NCBI GenBank assembly: GCA_051453625.1
Contig: JBOZIK010000001.1
Location: forward strand, 229,180,844 to 229,244,843
Length of the DNA stretch: 64,000 nucleotides
Reading direction: 5' to 3'
DNA from: Welwitschia mirabilis
Lineage: Eukaryota; Gnetophyta; Gnetopsida; Welwitschiales
Part shown: positions 10,586-23,562 of the stretch, one piece after another
Position numbering within the stretch: position 1 is the stretch's first letter
Layout of the letters: the number at the start of each line of letters is the position of its first letter
The notes under the pieces: generated by a model
The model's database searches: none
Told to the model about the DNA's origin: nothing
The model's input: the letters and a program-made list of their open reading frames with translations, nothing else
Translations under genes and position numbers: made by a program

Positions 10586-13500
10586 ATGTGATGAAAACTA
10601 ATATAGTTCGTAGCTTTTACTACACATAATAAGCATGCGTGAATTTCTAATTGCTTAATTTTTCACTTTAGCCTTAGTATTTTATTTAGTCTCTTACAAC
10701 ATTTCTCACACATGTACATTTTATTTTAACTTAGTTAAACTAAATATATCATATTGCCTTGGCTCACTCCTTTTTTATAAGCAAATAGAAGGTGAGAGAG
10801 CTTATGAATGATACTACATCTAACTATTACATTTAAAAATATTTTAAGACTTTTTCACATATGAATTGAAAAGTGCAATGTCAGAAACGTTTTGCAACCA
10901 CAAAACTAAGTATAGCAAATGATTGGTCACAGCATCCCTTGGAAGAATAAATAATGTATACAATGAAATTTTATATAACTCAAAACCATCTACTAATGTT
11001 CAGGCAAAGAAATTGCTTGTATATAACCCATCTCTAATTGCATTTAATTTCTAAACATTCATCTGTATTTCATGAGTAATAGATTTTTACTTAGAAAAAA
11101 AGAATTGTACACAGAAATCAAGAATTGGCAAGTTCAAGAAAATGAAATGTTCAAATGGATGCCATCTAAGAAAATCAAGTCCATACTTTGCCTTTTCACA
11201 TTTATTTTATCTATTAGGATTTTAAAGTAGAATCTTCATTAGTTTCAAAGGATTTTGAGTTTTTCATCTACAATTCTTTAGAAACCCTTAATTTCAACCA
11301 TTACAACCATTACAGGCAATTTCAGTCCTTCTCTTAGCTCTACTTTACTTTCCTGATTTTCTACTTTTCTTTCTTCATTTTCTCACACAAGTCTTCTATG
11401 TAGCATCCAACATGTTTTCTCTTCGATTAATGTGGACAGAACATTATTATCTCCCTTCTTTTTATGACAAACTAATCTTAGTGATGCTTTATTTCTACTA
11501 TAGATAATGTATAGACCATCCTATCTCCATTTTTTAATGTCAATGCTGTAGTCATATGTCTATGATTTTTAATGATTCATTTATCTTCAGTGTCAACAAG
11601 AACACTCTATATGATAACTGAAGAATTTTAAAAAATANNNNNNNNNNNNNNNNNNNNNNNNNNNNNNNNNNNNNNNNNNNNNNNNNNNNNNNNNNNNNNN
11701 NNNNNNNNNNNNNNNNNNNNNNNNNNNNNNNNNNNNNNNNNNNNNNNNNNNNNNNNNNNNNNNNNNNNNNNNNNNNNNNNNNNNNNNNNNNNNNNNNNNN
11801 NNNNNNNNNNNNNNNNNNNNNNNNNNNNNNNNNNNNNNNNNNNNNNNNNNNNNNNNNNNNNNNNNNNNNNNNNNNNNNNNNNNNNNNNNNNNNNNNNNNN
11901 NNNNNNNNNNNNNNNNNNNNNNNNNNNNNNNNNNNNNNNNNNNNNNNNNNNNNNNNNNNNNNNNNNNNNNNNNNNNNNNNNNNNNNNNNNNNNNNNNNNN
12001 NNNNNNNNNNNNNNNNNNNNNNNNNNNNNNNNNNNNNNNNNNNNNNNNNNNNNNNNNNNNNNNNNNNNNNNNNNNNNNNNNNNNNNNNNNNNNNNNNNNN
12101 NNNNNNNNNNNNNNNNNNNNNNNNNNNNNNNNNNNNNNNNNNNNNNNNNNNNNNNNNNNNNNNNNNNNNNNNNNNNNNNNNNNNNNNNNNNNNNNNNNNN
12201 NNNNNNNNNNNNNNNNNNNNNNNNNNNNNNNNATATTTCAACAGTATTGATGCATTTATCCTAACTTCCAACTTCTCTCTGCCTCCATGCATGTATGCAG
12301 CAGCATCCATTATTATTATTTTTTTTTTGTTTTTTACACATATTACATATATATACCCATTTTCTCTTTGTACCTACTAAAAGTACTCAAAAACACTACA
12401 ATTAAAGGCAAAGTTGAAAAGTCTAAAATAGAAGCTCCATTAGTTAGGAAAAAGATTCTACACATGTTGAGTAGTACCCACCTAGCATCAAGTCATATTC
12501 AACACATGCAAATTAATACTCCCAACATGCATATATTTACATGCATATATTTGGAATTTATCAAGTCTTGAATCAATTCAATTCCTATACATGCACACCA
12601 CTTAGCATTCCTCTTACTCAGATATAAAGTAGAACTATTTGCTGTAGCTGTGAATCTACTCATATTTTTTTAGTTTCAATTCCAAAGGCATCAAAGGCTA
12701 ATCTCTTCATCTCTGTTACGATTGAAGAGATTTATGTGAAATCACTTTGGAAAATGTGGTTATGCACCTAGCGTTAAGATGATAGGTTAAAGATTATAAG
12801 TTTGAATCTAGAGTATGTGATTTTTCATATGTATATTCTACTTCCTTAGCTTGAATAGCTATAAGCTCTTGTCCAATAAATTTATTAATTTAATGGTAGT
12901 AATAATTTAAAATAATCCTTAACATCATGTGACTAAAATGTAAGGACCTCATGTGATCAACATGTAAGGATCATACTATATATTCTAATTTCTTTTATTT
13001 CNNNNNNNNNNNNNNNNNNNNNNNNNNNNNNNNNNNNNNNNNNNNNNNNNNNNNNNNNNNNNNNNNNNNNNNNNNNNNNNNNNNNNNNNNNNNNNNNNNN
13101 NNNNNNNNNNNNNNNNNNNNNNNNNNNNNNNNNNNNNNNNNNNNNNNNNNNNNNNNNNNNNNNNNNNNNNNNNNNNNNNNNNNNNNNNNNNNNNNNNNNN
13201 NNNNNNNNNNNNNNNNNNNNNNNNNNNNNNNNNNNNNNNNNNNNNNNNNNNNNNNNNNNNNNNNNNNNNNNNNNNNNNNNNNNNNNNNNNNNNNNNNNNN
13301 NNNNNNNNNNNNNNNNNNNNNNNNNNNNNNNNNNNNNNNNNNNNNNNNNNNNNNNNNNNNNNNNNNNNNNNNNNNNNNNNNNNNNNNNNNNNNNNNNNNN
13401 NNNNNNNNNNNNNNNNNNNNNNNNNNNNNNNNNNNNNNNNNNNNNNNNNNNNGTACCCAAGTTAAGCCAAGGAGACAAAGGATTCATGTGATTCTACCAA

Positions 13501-16077
13501 GATGAGAAGGCATGATAAGCTAGTTTACATCATAACTACCACCAGCAAGGCAAAATTGAAAGGAACTATTAATTCTTATAAATAAGAATGAATGTCATAT
13601 ATTAAGTTCTTAGCTCCATCCATGTATCTATAAATATCTTCCCATAGCCTTTTAGGATGGTACAAATACTTAGTTTCTCTATGACCAAGTTTAATTTTAG
13701 GGTTATAATTGGAAAATTAGTGAGAATTCTAATAGTTTAATTTTAGGATTGTAGAAAGTTTATCTATTTTCTAATCATTCTAAAAAGAAAAGAATAGAGT
13801 GTGATTTCTTATATTTTTAATCAAAATGCCATGTCATCTCTAGATGCTAGAGCTAGTTGGATAATTCTTGAAACATTAAACCTTCTAGAACTTTAGCTAA
13901 AGGCCTGCTACTCATCTTCATTTAAATTTTTAAATGAATTTATTCTATATTTATCTAGGAAAGCTAGCTCATACTGGTAGTCTATTAAGTTTGACATCTT
14001 TTATCCATGTAAACATGGATCTCTACTTATGTCTTTTAGATACTTAAGTTTTTAGTTAACCTTGAAAGAGACTTTTCTTTTAGTTTTTAAGTTCTTTATA
14101 AGGAATATTTGTGTTGGAAACCTATACTCCTATGATTAGATTATCTACTTAATTTCATGATAAATTAAAATATTCAATCATTTCATGTCTTACTGCTTTT
14201 CTTTATTAAAAGTAAACAGATATGTCAGTAAGCTTTTTTAAATTCATTACACACTTTATCCTTAACTTGCTAAGTTCTATATTGTACATATTAATCTTTA
14301 AAGTGGAAATTCAACTAGATTATAGAAGCAAAAGTGTTGAAGAGGCATTAAAAGAAGCACATAATAAGGAGTGTAGAGTGGAAAATACTTACAATGTATA
14401 AGCTTAGCCTTGACAAATTTCTACATAACATATTTAGAGGTGAGTGTCATAATTTAGAGTGAGATATTGTTATGCTACAATACTTGATCTTACAATTTTA
14501 TTTTTGATTTCAATCAAAGTAAGAACATTGATAATATATTTTGGCTTATGGAATTGAATGTTTTCAACCATCTATAAGTATATTTAATGATGTTTATAGA
14601 TTTCTTGGTAAAAGAAATTATGTAGTCTTTATCCAACTTTTTATGAAAGATATGCTAGTTCATAACACTTTCTATAATTAAGTAAGATTTATGACCATAG
14701 GAAATGGGTAAGATTAAAATCTTATGCATAGCAAAATGGCTTTTGTAAATTTTGAAGTCAATATATATATAATACAACTTTTAGAAAAGATATGTCAAGT
14801 GCAGGGTAGAGGAAGAAGAGAATTACTAGAGGCTTGATCATTCTAGACACAAGAAATGATTGGTGTTATCAAAATGATTAATTAGCAAGCCTTTAGACAA
14901 CATTTTCAAAAACTTATATGGCATTGAAGGAAGATAATTTCAACTTTGTAAGTACAATGATTAAGAGAATATAAAATAGATGCATTATAGCTTAAGTTTT
15001 GAGAACGAAACCTCTTAAGTGGTGGAGAAATATCACATCTAGAATTTTTAGATTCAAATAATTAGCCTAAAAGTTTAATTAAAATAAATTTTATTATTAT
15101 ACAGTCAACAAGCTAAATTAGTTATTGTACTTATTATTACTATCACTAAGATATAGTTATATTGTGAAAAATTTATGTAGAATTTTTTTAATTTTAAATC
15201 CTTTCATGTGTAATAGCTATAGTATTATTATTTTTTTAAATTCTTGGTAGATAATCATGATCTTTTATGGATAAGGTAGTGGTTAAAGTAGTGGTTATGT
15301 TAGTGCATAAGTTAGTGGTCACATTATTTTTCATGTTTAATAGTTGTACCTTTCCTTTATTTAAAAACGAAAATTATTCTCATAGGGTGGCTCATTTTTA
15401 TTTCTTATTTTAATAAATGCATCATTATTTATATCATATTACTACATAGGATATAAGAAAAACTCTCACTCAATTCACAACTACCTAGATACCCACACCT
15501 AAAACAACATGTGATATAATATCTACCTGTGCAAGCTTAGATTAGATAAACGGAATGCGTGTTATGTATTGTATGGTATCTACTAGTGGATGGGTAATAA
15601 ACTATCTCTACTACACCCTTCCCTACCCTATTTGTGGAGGATAATTATGAAGTGTATCTAAATAAAACATCAGAAGCTAATTTCACTAGGAATTTGTGGT
15701 TTTTTTTTGCATCTTTTTTTGTTTTTCCACTTATGAAAGAACCTTTTTACATAGTATAGATCTATCATTACTTTATACTATTCTATAAAAAGGATAGTTA
15801 ATCAATAAAATAACCCACAAACTAGTAAGTGTTGGGCCAGCATTGATTGATAATCCATGGAATGTATTGATCAACGTCACATGACACAGATCATTTATTG
15901 TTACACGTGTAGAGAAACACGAATGGTGGTCATGTGCTTGACCTAGCTACATATGTTTTGCCCAGTTGATCAGAACAACAATAGCCATTACTTAGCCCTA
16001 GATAATTATCCTAACTACCTGCTATTGCTTTAGCTTGATGTCATCACCATTTCATACACCACTAAGGTAACAGAATC

Positions 16078-16150
16078 CTCATCACTTCCACCACCTTCAC
16101 CATTTCTGCTACTCCACCACCTTTACCACTTCCACCACCTTCATCACCCT
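16078..16150. repeat. 9-bp minisatellite in 3' LTR
   Basis: Imperfect tandem units of TTCCACCACC/TTCACCATT type match the tract at 5488-5575 in the other LTR, again just upstream of the TATA box. Confidence 0.55.
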
Positions 16151-16207
16151 CTTTTTTTATGGCATCTCTTTCTACTCTCATGTATTTTTACATTCTTTAC
16201 CTTATAA

Positions 16208-16214
16208 TATAAAT
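16208..16214 (+). promoter_or_regulatory. TATA box of 3' LTR
   Basis: TATAAAT followed by AG and a CTTCTTC pyrimidine stretch, at the same place as the TATA box of the 5' LTR. Confidence 0.45.
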
Positions 16215-17449
16215 AGTAGCTTCTTCTTTTCTCATTTCATATCTTAAAAAAGACTTTTCTATCGAATCTTGGTAAATTAGACTTAGAGCTTGGAAGCCCC
16301 TAGAATCTCAGATCTTCAGAAGTTTTCAATCTTCATCTTAATTTCAAGTATGATTTTTAGTTTGGTATATTTCTTATTTAATTCTTGAATTACTTATTTT
16401 CTTGTATTTCTTTGTATTTTGTAATGCTTACATTCTCAAAAGCTTCTTTGGTATTTTGCATTTTGATTGAAGCTTGTAAGTTCTATTTATAAATTGAACA
16501 CCATGTGTTAGAAATCTATTAGGATTCTTTCATATCATTTGACTTAAACTTGATGACCCTCATTAACCTATATTTGATAAATGCTAAATTATTAAAAATT
16601 TCCCCTAAATAGTAAAGGAAGTGAATGGTCCCCTCTACATATTTTGGCCTAAAATATAGTAAAATTATAACCAGAGAGTGAAGGGAGCAAATTAGTCCCT
16701 TTTGAATATGTATGCATATAGATTTTTATAATTTATTTGAGTTCTTGATCATGCTTGATTTACTTAATAATTCTATCTTATGCTTCAAAAATCTCCCACT
16801 TACCTAAACCTTACCTTGGACCATACTGGGAACTGTGAAGGTTACAGTTCTCATGTCAGTTTTACATGTGCAAGATCTACTGTGAATAAAGCTTGAAATA
16901 AGCTAGTTGATGCTAGATGAATTGAGAGCTATTTCATGTCTATTGTTGAAGAACCTTAGATGTCCTAAATAAATTGTATTAATTTTGTGAATAGAGATCT
17001 ATATTCAAATTTACTTTAAAGAATAAGTATATACTTTTATAAATATTATCTATCTATAAATATTATCTATCTCTTGATAGATTTTGAATGTTTAATTACT
17101 TGTAATACAAGAGTTATGTTTATGAATTCTTATTTTATTACACTTTAAAATTTAGCCATAGATTTTTTATTTTTAATAATTTCTTGATATTTAATGGTAT
17201 AAATACTTAATAGATCAATAAATAGTTAAATAATTATTAGGTATCTAAGTTTCAATAGAGAGATTTCATTTTGGATTTTATTTTTACACAATGTACATCT
17301 TAGGAAGAACTTAGACATAATGGATAAGAGGATCTTTAGTGGACACCTTAACTTAACTTATATTGTAAAATAAATTAGTAATAATTTACATAAATCCTTA
17401 GCATATATTTTATATATGGCTTAATAATTTTCTTTTAGCAAAGAATAAG

Positions 17450-17550
17450 TAATGATGAAATGTGTTTCTGTAAACTCAAACTCATGATCCTCTTCTTTTC
17501 TACCATACCCAACACAAAGTACCATCTAGACCACACAATAGTGTGATAAA
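17450..17550 (-). mobile_element. tRNA-derived SINE fragment inside 3' LTR
   Basis: Counterpart of the fragment at 7560-7660, with a B-box-like AGTTTGAGTTT on the minus strand at 17472-17482. Its position in the LTR is the same in both copies. Confidence 0.4.
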
Positions 17551-20307
17551 TGTATTTAATATTATGTTATGGGCTAACATATTCCTAATTTGATTAGAAT
17601 AGGTAGTAAAATGTTGCTTTAAGGACTTCAACATGTGACCATCAACTCCAGTTCCTTAATGATTCACTCAATGCCACTCAAACAATGAGGGTAACTTGAA
17701 ACATAGCCCTAAATGTCTCCACATATGGTTAACATTAATATCTATAATGGAATACCCAATTGTCCCATGACGACTGAGTGACAGAATCAGTTTCTGAAGG
17801 AAAATATCATAGAAACCTTTATGCAGATTGATATTCCTATGATTCAATAATTCTTTTGATCACATCTTAGTTCCAATAGAGCACTCATACCTCCTTATCA
17901 TTAACCTTATAAAACTATGATGACTTATTACTTGCATTCAATTAAAAAAAGATCCAAAACCCAGATAAGTGTTGCATTTTATGAGAGTATAGAGATATTT
18001 TTGAATGCAGTTATGCTCAATTGATGTAAAGGGTTCCTTGCATTGTGGGCAAATGGGAGTTGTTAAGGCATCGAATACAAGACAAGATAAAAGCAACATT
18101 ATAATGGAGCCCAAAAAGAGACAAAAATGCTATTCAAACCTCAAGGGATGATAACATTATAAGAGTTACATCCAAGTAAACATTAGATTATAAAGTATTA
18201 ATAAAAGAATCTTTAATGAATCCTTTTATAACTTTTTATTGAAGCTTAACTAAAGAAATGATAAGTATTTGATCCCCTCTACAAAAGATGCTAATTTAGT
18301 CCCCTAAAAAAAGGCCTAACAATGATGCTTCTAGGGAAAAAAAAAATTCTTTCTACAAACAAAATCTATCACCCAACATTAAATTGATTCCTAAGAGCAT
18401 GTAGGAAAAGGAGATTCCAAATAAGTTAAATAACCAAGACTAAAGTTGCTTAGTTACCTAACAATCTCAAAACACATGCTGAATGGATTCACTAATGTTA
18501 TAGATTGGGCATTGAATGGAATCAGCCACACTAAACTAAATTCATTAACCAATCAAGAGACCTTGATGAAGAAGAAACCAATAGAAAAACTTAAGGTTTG
18601 GTTGCACTTTGGATTTCCTTCTATTTTTAAAGTGCTAGACATTATTGCAAAATTTAACATGACTTCTTTCTTTCAAGCTAGGATTTTAGATTTAGATTAT
18701 TATTTAAGTCATTCTACTTTCTTCTCTCACACGTATCAAGTGAAGCTTTCAAAATACTGGCCTTATGTATTTCACTTGTTTCAATTTTTTCAATAACCAT
18801 TACTAAGATCTTAATTCACCAACGTATTTAAGTAAATATTAATCAGTAAATATTTGAATATTCATAATAAATAATAGTAAAAGTCATATTCAAATTGATT
18901 TCTAAAAATTAAATTCTGAGAAAAATCTCTAACAATATATTCCATCAAAAAGATCAAGAATATTTTTGCATTAAGTACTTATCTTACTTAAGACAAATAG
19001 AAAAGCAAAATATTCCATGTGCTAGACATCTTTAGCTATTTGAATCTTTTAAGCCTTTTGAATAACCTTTCCTATGTCTTCTTCTCTGTGTTACAAATCA
19101 ATACTCCTCCTTTTTTTAATCAACGCCCCTCACTTCAGCGTGTGTGTTACCAGTCTTATAAGATACATTAGCTACCTCATCTAGCATCTTTTCTTCAAGT
19201 TTGATCTCTATAACTATTGGAAATTAGTTGTGCATTAGACCATTTTCATGTCAATTTATTTTAAAAAATGCTCTATTTCGTAGCTGCTTGTAAACACATA
19301 GACATTTTGGCATCTTCCACTTAATGCCTTTGTTGTAATAAGTTGCTTTTCCCCTACGATAATTCCTCCCTTATCTCTCATCAAATACCANNNNNNNNNN
19401 NNNNNNNNNNNNNNNNNNNNNNNNNNNNNNNNNNNNNNNNNNNNNNNNNNNNNNNNNNNNNNNNNNNNNNNNNNNNNNNNNNNNNNNNNNACCATCATCT
19501 ACTCTAGCTTATCTGAGCTAAGGACATAATTTCAAGAAAGGCTAGACCGATCTGCTCTAAATCACACTTGCATAGTTAACCAAAATGTTCTACGGAAGAG
19601 CTCACAAGAAGAAAGATATAGATATGCAAACTCCTTGTTAATAATGTGAATTAAACACTTTACACCCAAACATATAATAGTTGGATTGGATATCAAGTTT
19701 ACTTTGTAAATAATAGGTATAGAGTTTTAATCCATAGGGTGACTTCTCTTGGGTAATGCTTATTTTCATTATTATACCTTTCAATTTCTTACTTGTCTTA
19801 CTTAAAGCTTGATATTGTGAGTTTCTTTATGTCTAGATCAACTAAATCACTATTAATCAATACATTTATAAACCATGGTGATCCTTCATATAAATATATA
19901 TTTAATATATACATTGTTATCAACATACCAAGTGTTAAATATGCATTTAGAAATTGGTAAGTAACATTGCCAGAATAATTGATTCAAGGAAAGCCTTATT
20001 AGGTAACAAACTTAAATCTTAATCTATAGTTATATAGAAATATTATTTTTCTAACATAAACTTATAGTTATTATTCCTCTTAAACAACTTTTTATGTGCA
20101 TTCTTGGATAATTATTAAGTAGACAAGACTTATAGTTAGATTTGGCATTTACATTGTGAATACAATTATAACCCTAGGTTTTATAATGAATTCTTAATTA
20201 ATGTGTTGAAAAAAAATTCATACACTAAAATATCATGTACATAACCAAATTCCCTAGGATAATTTGATGACTAATTATATTTAGAATGTATATTTCTGAA
20301 CATTACA

Positions 20308-20747
20308 ATTTACTAGTGTTGGCTTGAGCTATTTTTTTATTTATTTATTTTATTTATACTTTATGTGTTTGTAGTTTGAATTAAGAGTAGATTTATGCAC
20401 TAGCTATGAGAATTTCTATTATTATTATTGCAAGATTATTATTATTATTTTATGGCTATTATCTAAACATTATAACACCCCTATTAGCTTATTAATCTAT
20501 TTTATATAAACTTACAGATTAAGTCTAATAGTTAATAGTTGTATTTGTGGTTTTTTCTTTTGTCATGTTGCTATTTGAAAAATTTTCAGTTTGACTAGAA
20601 TTCCTAGAACTTTACATTTTAAGTATTAGAGCATTTCTTTAATCTTGAAAGTTTTGGGCGATCTTATTTTTTATTAGAACCTACTATTATTTGATTGTTT
20701 TAAGCTAAATGTTACATTTTAAACAAAGCATAATTTTAAGCTATGCA
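20308..20747. other. Spacer between two elements
   Basis: No gene. It starts with the ATTTA half of the LARD target duplication and contains (ATTT)n near 20335-20360 and (ATT)n tracts near 20415-20450. Confidence 0.6.
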
Positions 20748-20752
20748 TAAAC
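20748..20752 (+). repeat. Target-site duplication TAAAC, left
   Basis: TAAAC immediately before LTR A. The identical pentamer follows LTR C at 33934-33938. The ends were fixed by LTR alignment before the flanks were compared. Confidence 0.8.
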
Positions 20753-22184
20753 TACTGAATTACTATTTTCCAATTGATGTCAAACTAATGTCGTTTATAT
20801 AACAAAATTTATTGTATCTTGTGCAGAAAATATTAATTACTTGCAAGTCAGAAGATGAAGTATTTTATGTTACATTTTGATCCTGAAACCTGTTAAGTTT
20901 TGATATCCTCTTGAGGGATTAATTGGACTTCTAAGGAGTCAACTACATCTGAAGTAAATACACAAAAGTGAACTAAATTCAGAGGGGTCAATCAGATATT
21001 TGAGGGATCGACTAGACCTATAAACCTGAGCACTAGTACTTCTAAACCAATCATCAAGGGGTCAACTAGACATATGAGAGGTCAAGTAAACCTAAGCACT
21101 ATGCATCGAGTACTTCTAAACCAATTGTCAAGGGGTTGATCGGACATTTTAGGGGTCGATTAGACTTGAGCACTATGCATCTGATACTTTCTAGCCAATC
21201 ATCAAAGGATTAATCAGACACCTAAGGGGTGGACAAGACCTATGCAACAGATCACCAATACTTCATAGTCGATTAGCAAGGAGTCGATCAAATTCCTGAG
21301 GGGTCAATTAAACTTGGAGTAGAAAAACTATGATGGATTTTATCTAGATCAAGTGGGTGACTGGATAGATATGCAGGAAATTAGATGAGTGGTTAACCAG
21401 ACCCTAAGGAGTTAATTGGACGTGGAGTTATAAGTGACAGCACCAAGTGGGATCGATTGCACTTTTGAGAGGTCAATCAACCATGACAGAAATGCAAATT
21501 TTATAGCTGTTAGGTATCCATTTTATGTCTATTGGAAGATCTTTTTACCTGTAAAAACCCTAAAATTCTTTCACTATACATTGCCAAGAGTCAAAATCGC
21601 TGCAATGGGATTTTTTTTTTTTAAATCAAACTTTTAAATCTTTTTGATTTTTCATTGTACTCATTTGGCGTCTCATTCCTGACTAAAGACAAACTAAGAA
21701 CTATGGTATCTTTACATACATGGTTAGATTTATAGCACTCTTTATTTTTAGATTATACCATCTTCTAGAGAAGTGCTTCAATATCATTCTTGAGCCAAAG
21801 ATTGAGTGATACTTGTGCATTTGGACATACTACCATTACTACGACACTTTCTTGCAAAAATTTGAGACTGGGCCTTAAAAAAAAGTCCATTTGTAAAGGT
21901 TACAGGCAAACCTATAATACTTGGAAGAGATTAAGAGGAATTCAGATCAGGCTTGGATAGAAGCTGATCATCGAGAGTGAAGTAGGGGGATTTTCCAAAC
22001 CACTATAAATCTTGTGTGCTTCTGATCGGTATTTCTATGCTTTTTGTTATTTCATTTTTCAGAATAGTTTCAGTTTTATTACACAAGTTTTTAGTGTTTT
22101 ATTTCAAGTGCGGTTAATATTGTGAAGTTATTTCAATTTTTTCTAAAAACCTATTTACATCCCTCTAGGGTTCTCAATCCTACA
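20753..22184 (+). repeat. LTR A (5' LTR), 1432 bp
   Basis: Starts TACTGAATTACT and ends ATCCTACA. It aligns with LTR C (32373-33933). It holds the 74-bp tandem repeat (about 20930-21300) and a TATA-like CACTATACATTG near 21573, where LTR B and LTR C have CTATATATTG. A TG start has become TA. Confidence 0.85.
20930..21300 (+). repeat. 74-bp tandem repeats with GTCGAC-type palindromes in LTR A
   Basis: The phrase CATCAAGGGGTC or its variants starts at 21052, 21126 and 21200, exactly 74 bases apart. Each unit carries two decayed copies of GGGGTCGACYGGAC. The same array and period occur in LTR C. Confidence 0.7.
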
Positions 22185-22186
22185 TA

Positions 22187-22198
22187 TGGTATTAGAGC
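22187..22198 (+). promoter_or_regulatory. Primer-binding site after LTR A
   Basis: TGGTATTAGAGC, one C-to-T change from the initiator tRNA-Met complement, two bases after the LTR end. Confidence 0.8.
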
Positions 22199-22228
22199 TT
22201 CGTTGAGTCCATGTTAAGATCCTAATAG

Positions 22229-23462
22229 ATCAAGACTTTAGAACCCAAAAGTAAGTAACCCATCTGATGGTTTTTCCACTAGTCATCCACCTATGTTTAA
22301 TGGATCAAACTATGCTTATTGAAAAGCCCAAATGAGAATCTTCTTTAGATCCGTAGAAGCTGAAATTAAAGAGGTTATTTACAATGGATATACTATGCCT
22401 ACTTTAATGAAAATCGATGCCAATGGTAATACCATTTTAGTTCTAAAAAGTCAAGACTAATAGACTCCCACCGATAGATACAAAGCTACTATAGACGTTC
22501 ATGCTTTTAATTCTATATTTTGCATAGTTTATGCAGACGAATTTAAGCAAATTGTAAACTGTGAGATGGCATGGGATATTCTTGCAGTTGCACATGAAGG
22601 GACATCCATTGTCAAATAGGCCAAACTCTAAATGCTTATCTCCAAATTTGAAGACATTCATATGGATGAGGAGGAGACTTTACAAGATTTCTTTACTAGA
22701 TTTATAAACATTGTAAATTTTATGGCAAGTCTAGGTAAAAGATTGGATGAGGTAAAAGTGGTCTAAAAAGTGCTAAGATCCCTTCCAAAGAGATTTGAAC
22801 CGGAAGTTATAACAATCGAAGAAAGCAAGAATATCAACATAATGGTCCTAAAAAAATTGCAAGGTAACTTGCAAACATATGAATTAAAATTTTCTAAAGA
22901 TAAGAAAAAAGGTATCTCTTTAAAATGTACACAGGAAGAGTATAAGTTAGAAGAATCAGATAAAGATCTAAATGATGATGAAGTTTCTCTCTAGTAAGAA
23001 CATTAAAGAAATTTTTGCATAAAAGAAAAAAGGAAGGTGAACCAAGTAAAGATGCAAGAAGAGAATACTCAAAGTTTAGAAAAGATCAAGACAAAAGAAA
23101 AGAGATCCAATGGTATGCATGCAAAGGCTTTGGACACATGGTAAATAAGTGCCTGAATAATAAGAGAGAAAAAAATAAGTTAAAAACATTTTTTTTCATT
23201 ATAATATGAAACAATGTGGATGAGGGTGATAATAGTAGTTTAGGCCAAGATTCAGATAGAGATCGAAGGCTCTCATTCATGGCAATTATGCCTCCTTTAT
23301 CAAACATGCCTAGCACATTTGAATCTAATAATTTGAATGTCATTGAAAAGATTAGAATGAGCTTAAGAATACCTATTAGGAAGTATACATAGAATGTTAA
23401 AAGTTAGCAAAGTGCATACATGATCTGAATAGGATTGTCAAATATGTCACTAAAGAAAAGGA
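22229..23462 (+). pseudogene. Copia gag, copy 1, decayed and cut by gap
   Basis: The translation follows plant copia gag (the UBN2/DUF4219 type): FNGSNYAY before a stop where tryptophan is normal, then AWDILAVAHEGTS, then DEEETLQDFFTRF, then SLPKRFEPEV. A CCHC zinc knuckle lies at 23111-23152 with its first cysteine changed to tryptophan (TGG): WYACKGFGHMVNKC. Stops replace glutamine codons in the segment after HEGTS. The place of the start codon (see copy 2) reads GTA. The longest open pieces are 22770-22994 and 23015-23209. Gag would package the element RNA. It runs into a 100-N gap. Confidence 0.8.
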
Positions 23463-23562
23463 NNNNNNNNNNNNNNNNNNNNNNNNNNNNNNNNNNNNNN
23501 NNNNNNNNNNNNNNNNNNNNNNNNNNNNNNNNNNNNNNNNNNNNNNNNNNNNNNNNNNNNNN

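Larger units (their letters stand above)
10384..15030 (+). other. Internal region of LARD-like element, non-coding
   Basis: This carries the primer site, then degenerate short repeats, then AT-rich sequence with no recognisable protein domain in six frames. N runs occupy 11638-12232 and 13002-13452. A B-box-like TAAGTTTGAATCT near 12800 may mark another SINE remnant. The right end (about 15010-15030) is purine-rich and is the expected polypurine tract. Long apparent ORFs across the N runs are artefacts. Confidence 0.6.
4680..20307 (+). mobile_element. LARD-like LTR retrotransposon with giant LTRs, no coding capacity
   Basis: Two direct repeats (4680-10383 and 15031-20307) flank a central region. 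Both begin TATCACAT and end ACA. The left copy is followed within four bases by a primer-binding site TGGTATCAAAGC. The right copy is preceded by a purine-rich tract (AAGTGGTGGAGAAA). The flanks are ATTTG on the left (4675-4679) and ATTTA on the right (20308-20312), a 5-bp target duplication with one G/A difference. No gag, protease, RT, RNase H or integrase motif is visible in about 3.6 kb of resolved internal sequence. This matches the class of large retrotransposon derivatives, which depend on another element's proteins. Four N gaps inside may hide sequence. The helper family is unknown. Confidence 0.8.
15031..20307 (+). repeat. 3' LTR of LARD-like element
   Basis: This is the fuller of the two LTR copies, with one 100-N gap (19391-19490). 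The gap's flanks both carry ACCA, and the other LTR is continuous there, so the gap is probably spurious. About 630 bp (roughly 17990-18620) have no counterpart in the 5' LTR, which has a 48-N run at that place. It contains the TATA box at 16208, the 9-bp minisatellite at 16078-16150, the SINE fragment at 17450-17550 and a perfect small hairpin near 16833. An ORF at 18446-18796 is not recognisable and lies partly in the segment missing from the other copy. Confidence 0.8.

Noticed and set aside
12287-12571. ORF of 94 residues in the LARD interior
   Set aside because: Low-complexity start (poly-Tyr/Phe from a T-run) and no family similarity.
9613-13487. Long ORFs of 176-252 residues crossing N runs (9613-10308, 11552-12310, 12957-13487), also 27019-27840 and 61591-62364
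   Set aside because: They are open only because N codons cannot be stops; the real residues at each end are few and unlike any protein.
18446-18796. ORF of 116 residues in the 3' LTR
   Set aside because: No family features; partly absent from the 5' LTR and the rest is interrupted there, so it is not a conserved gene.
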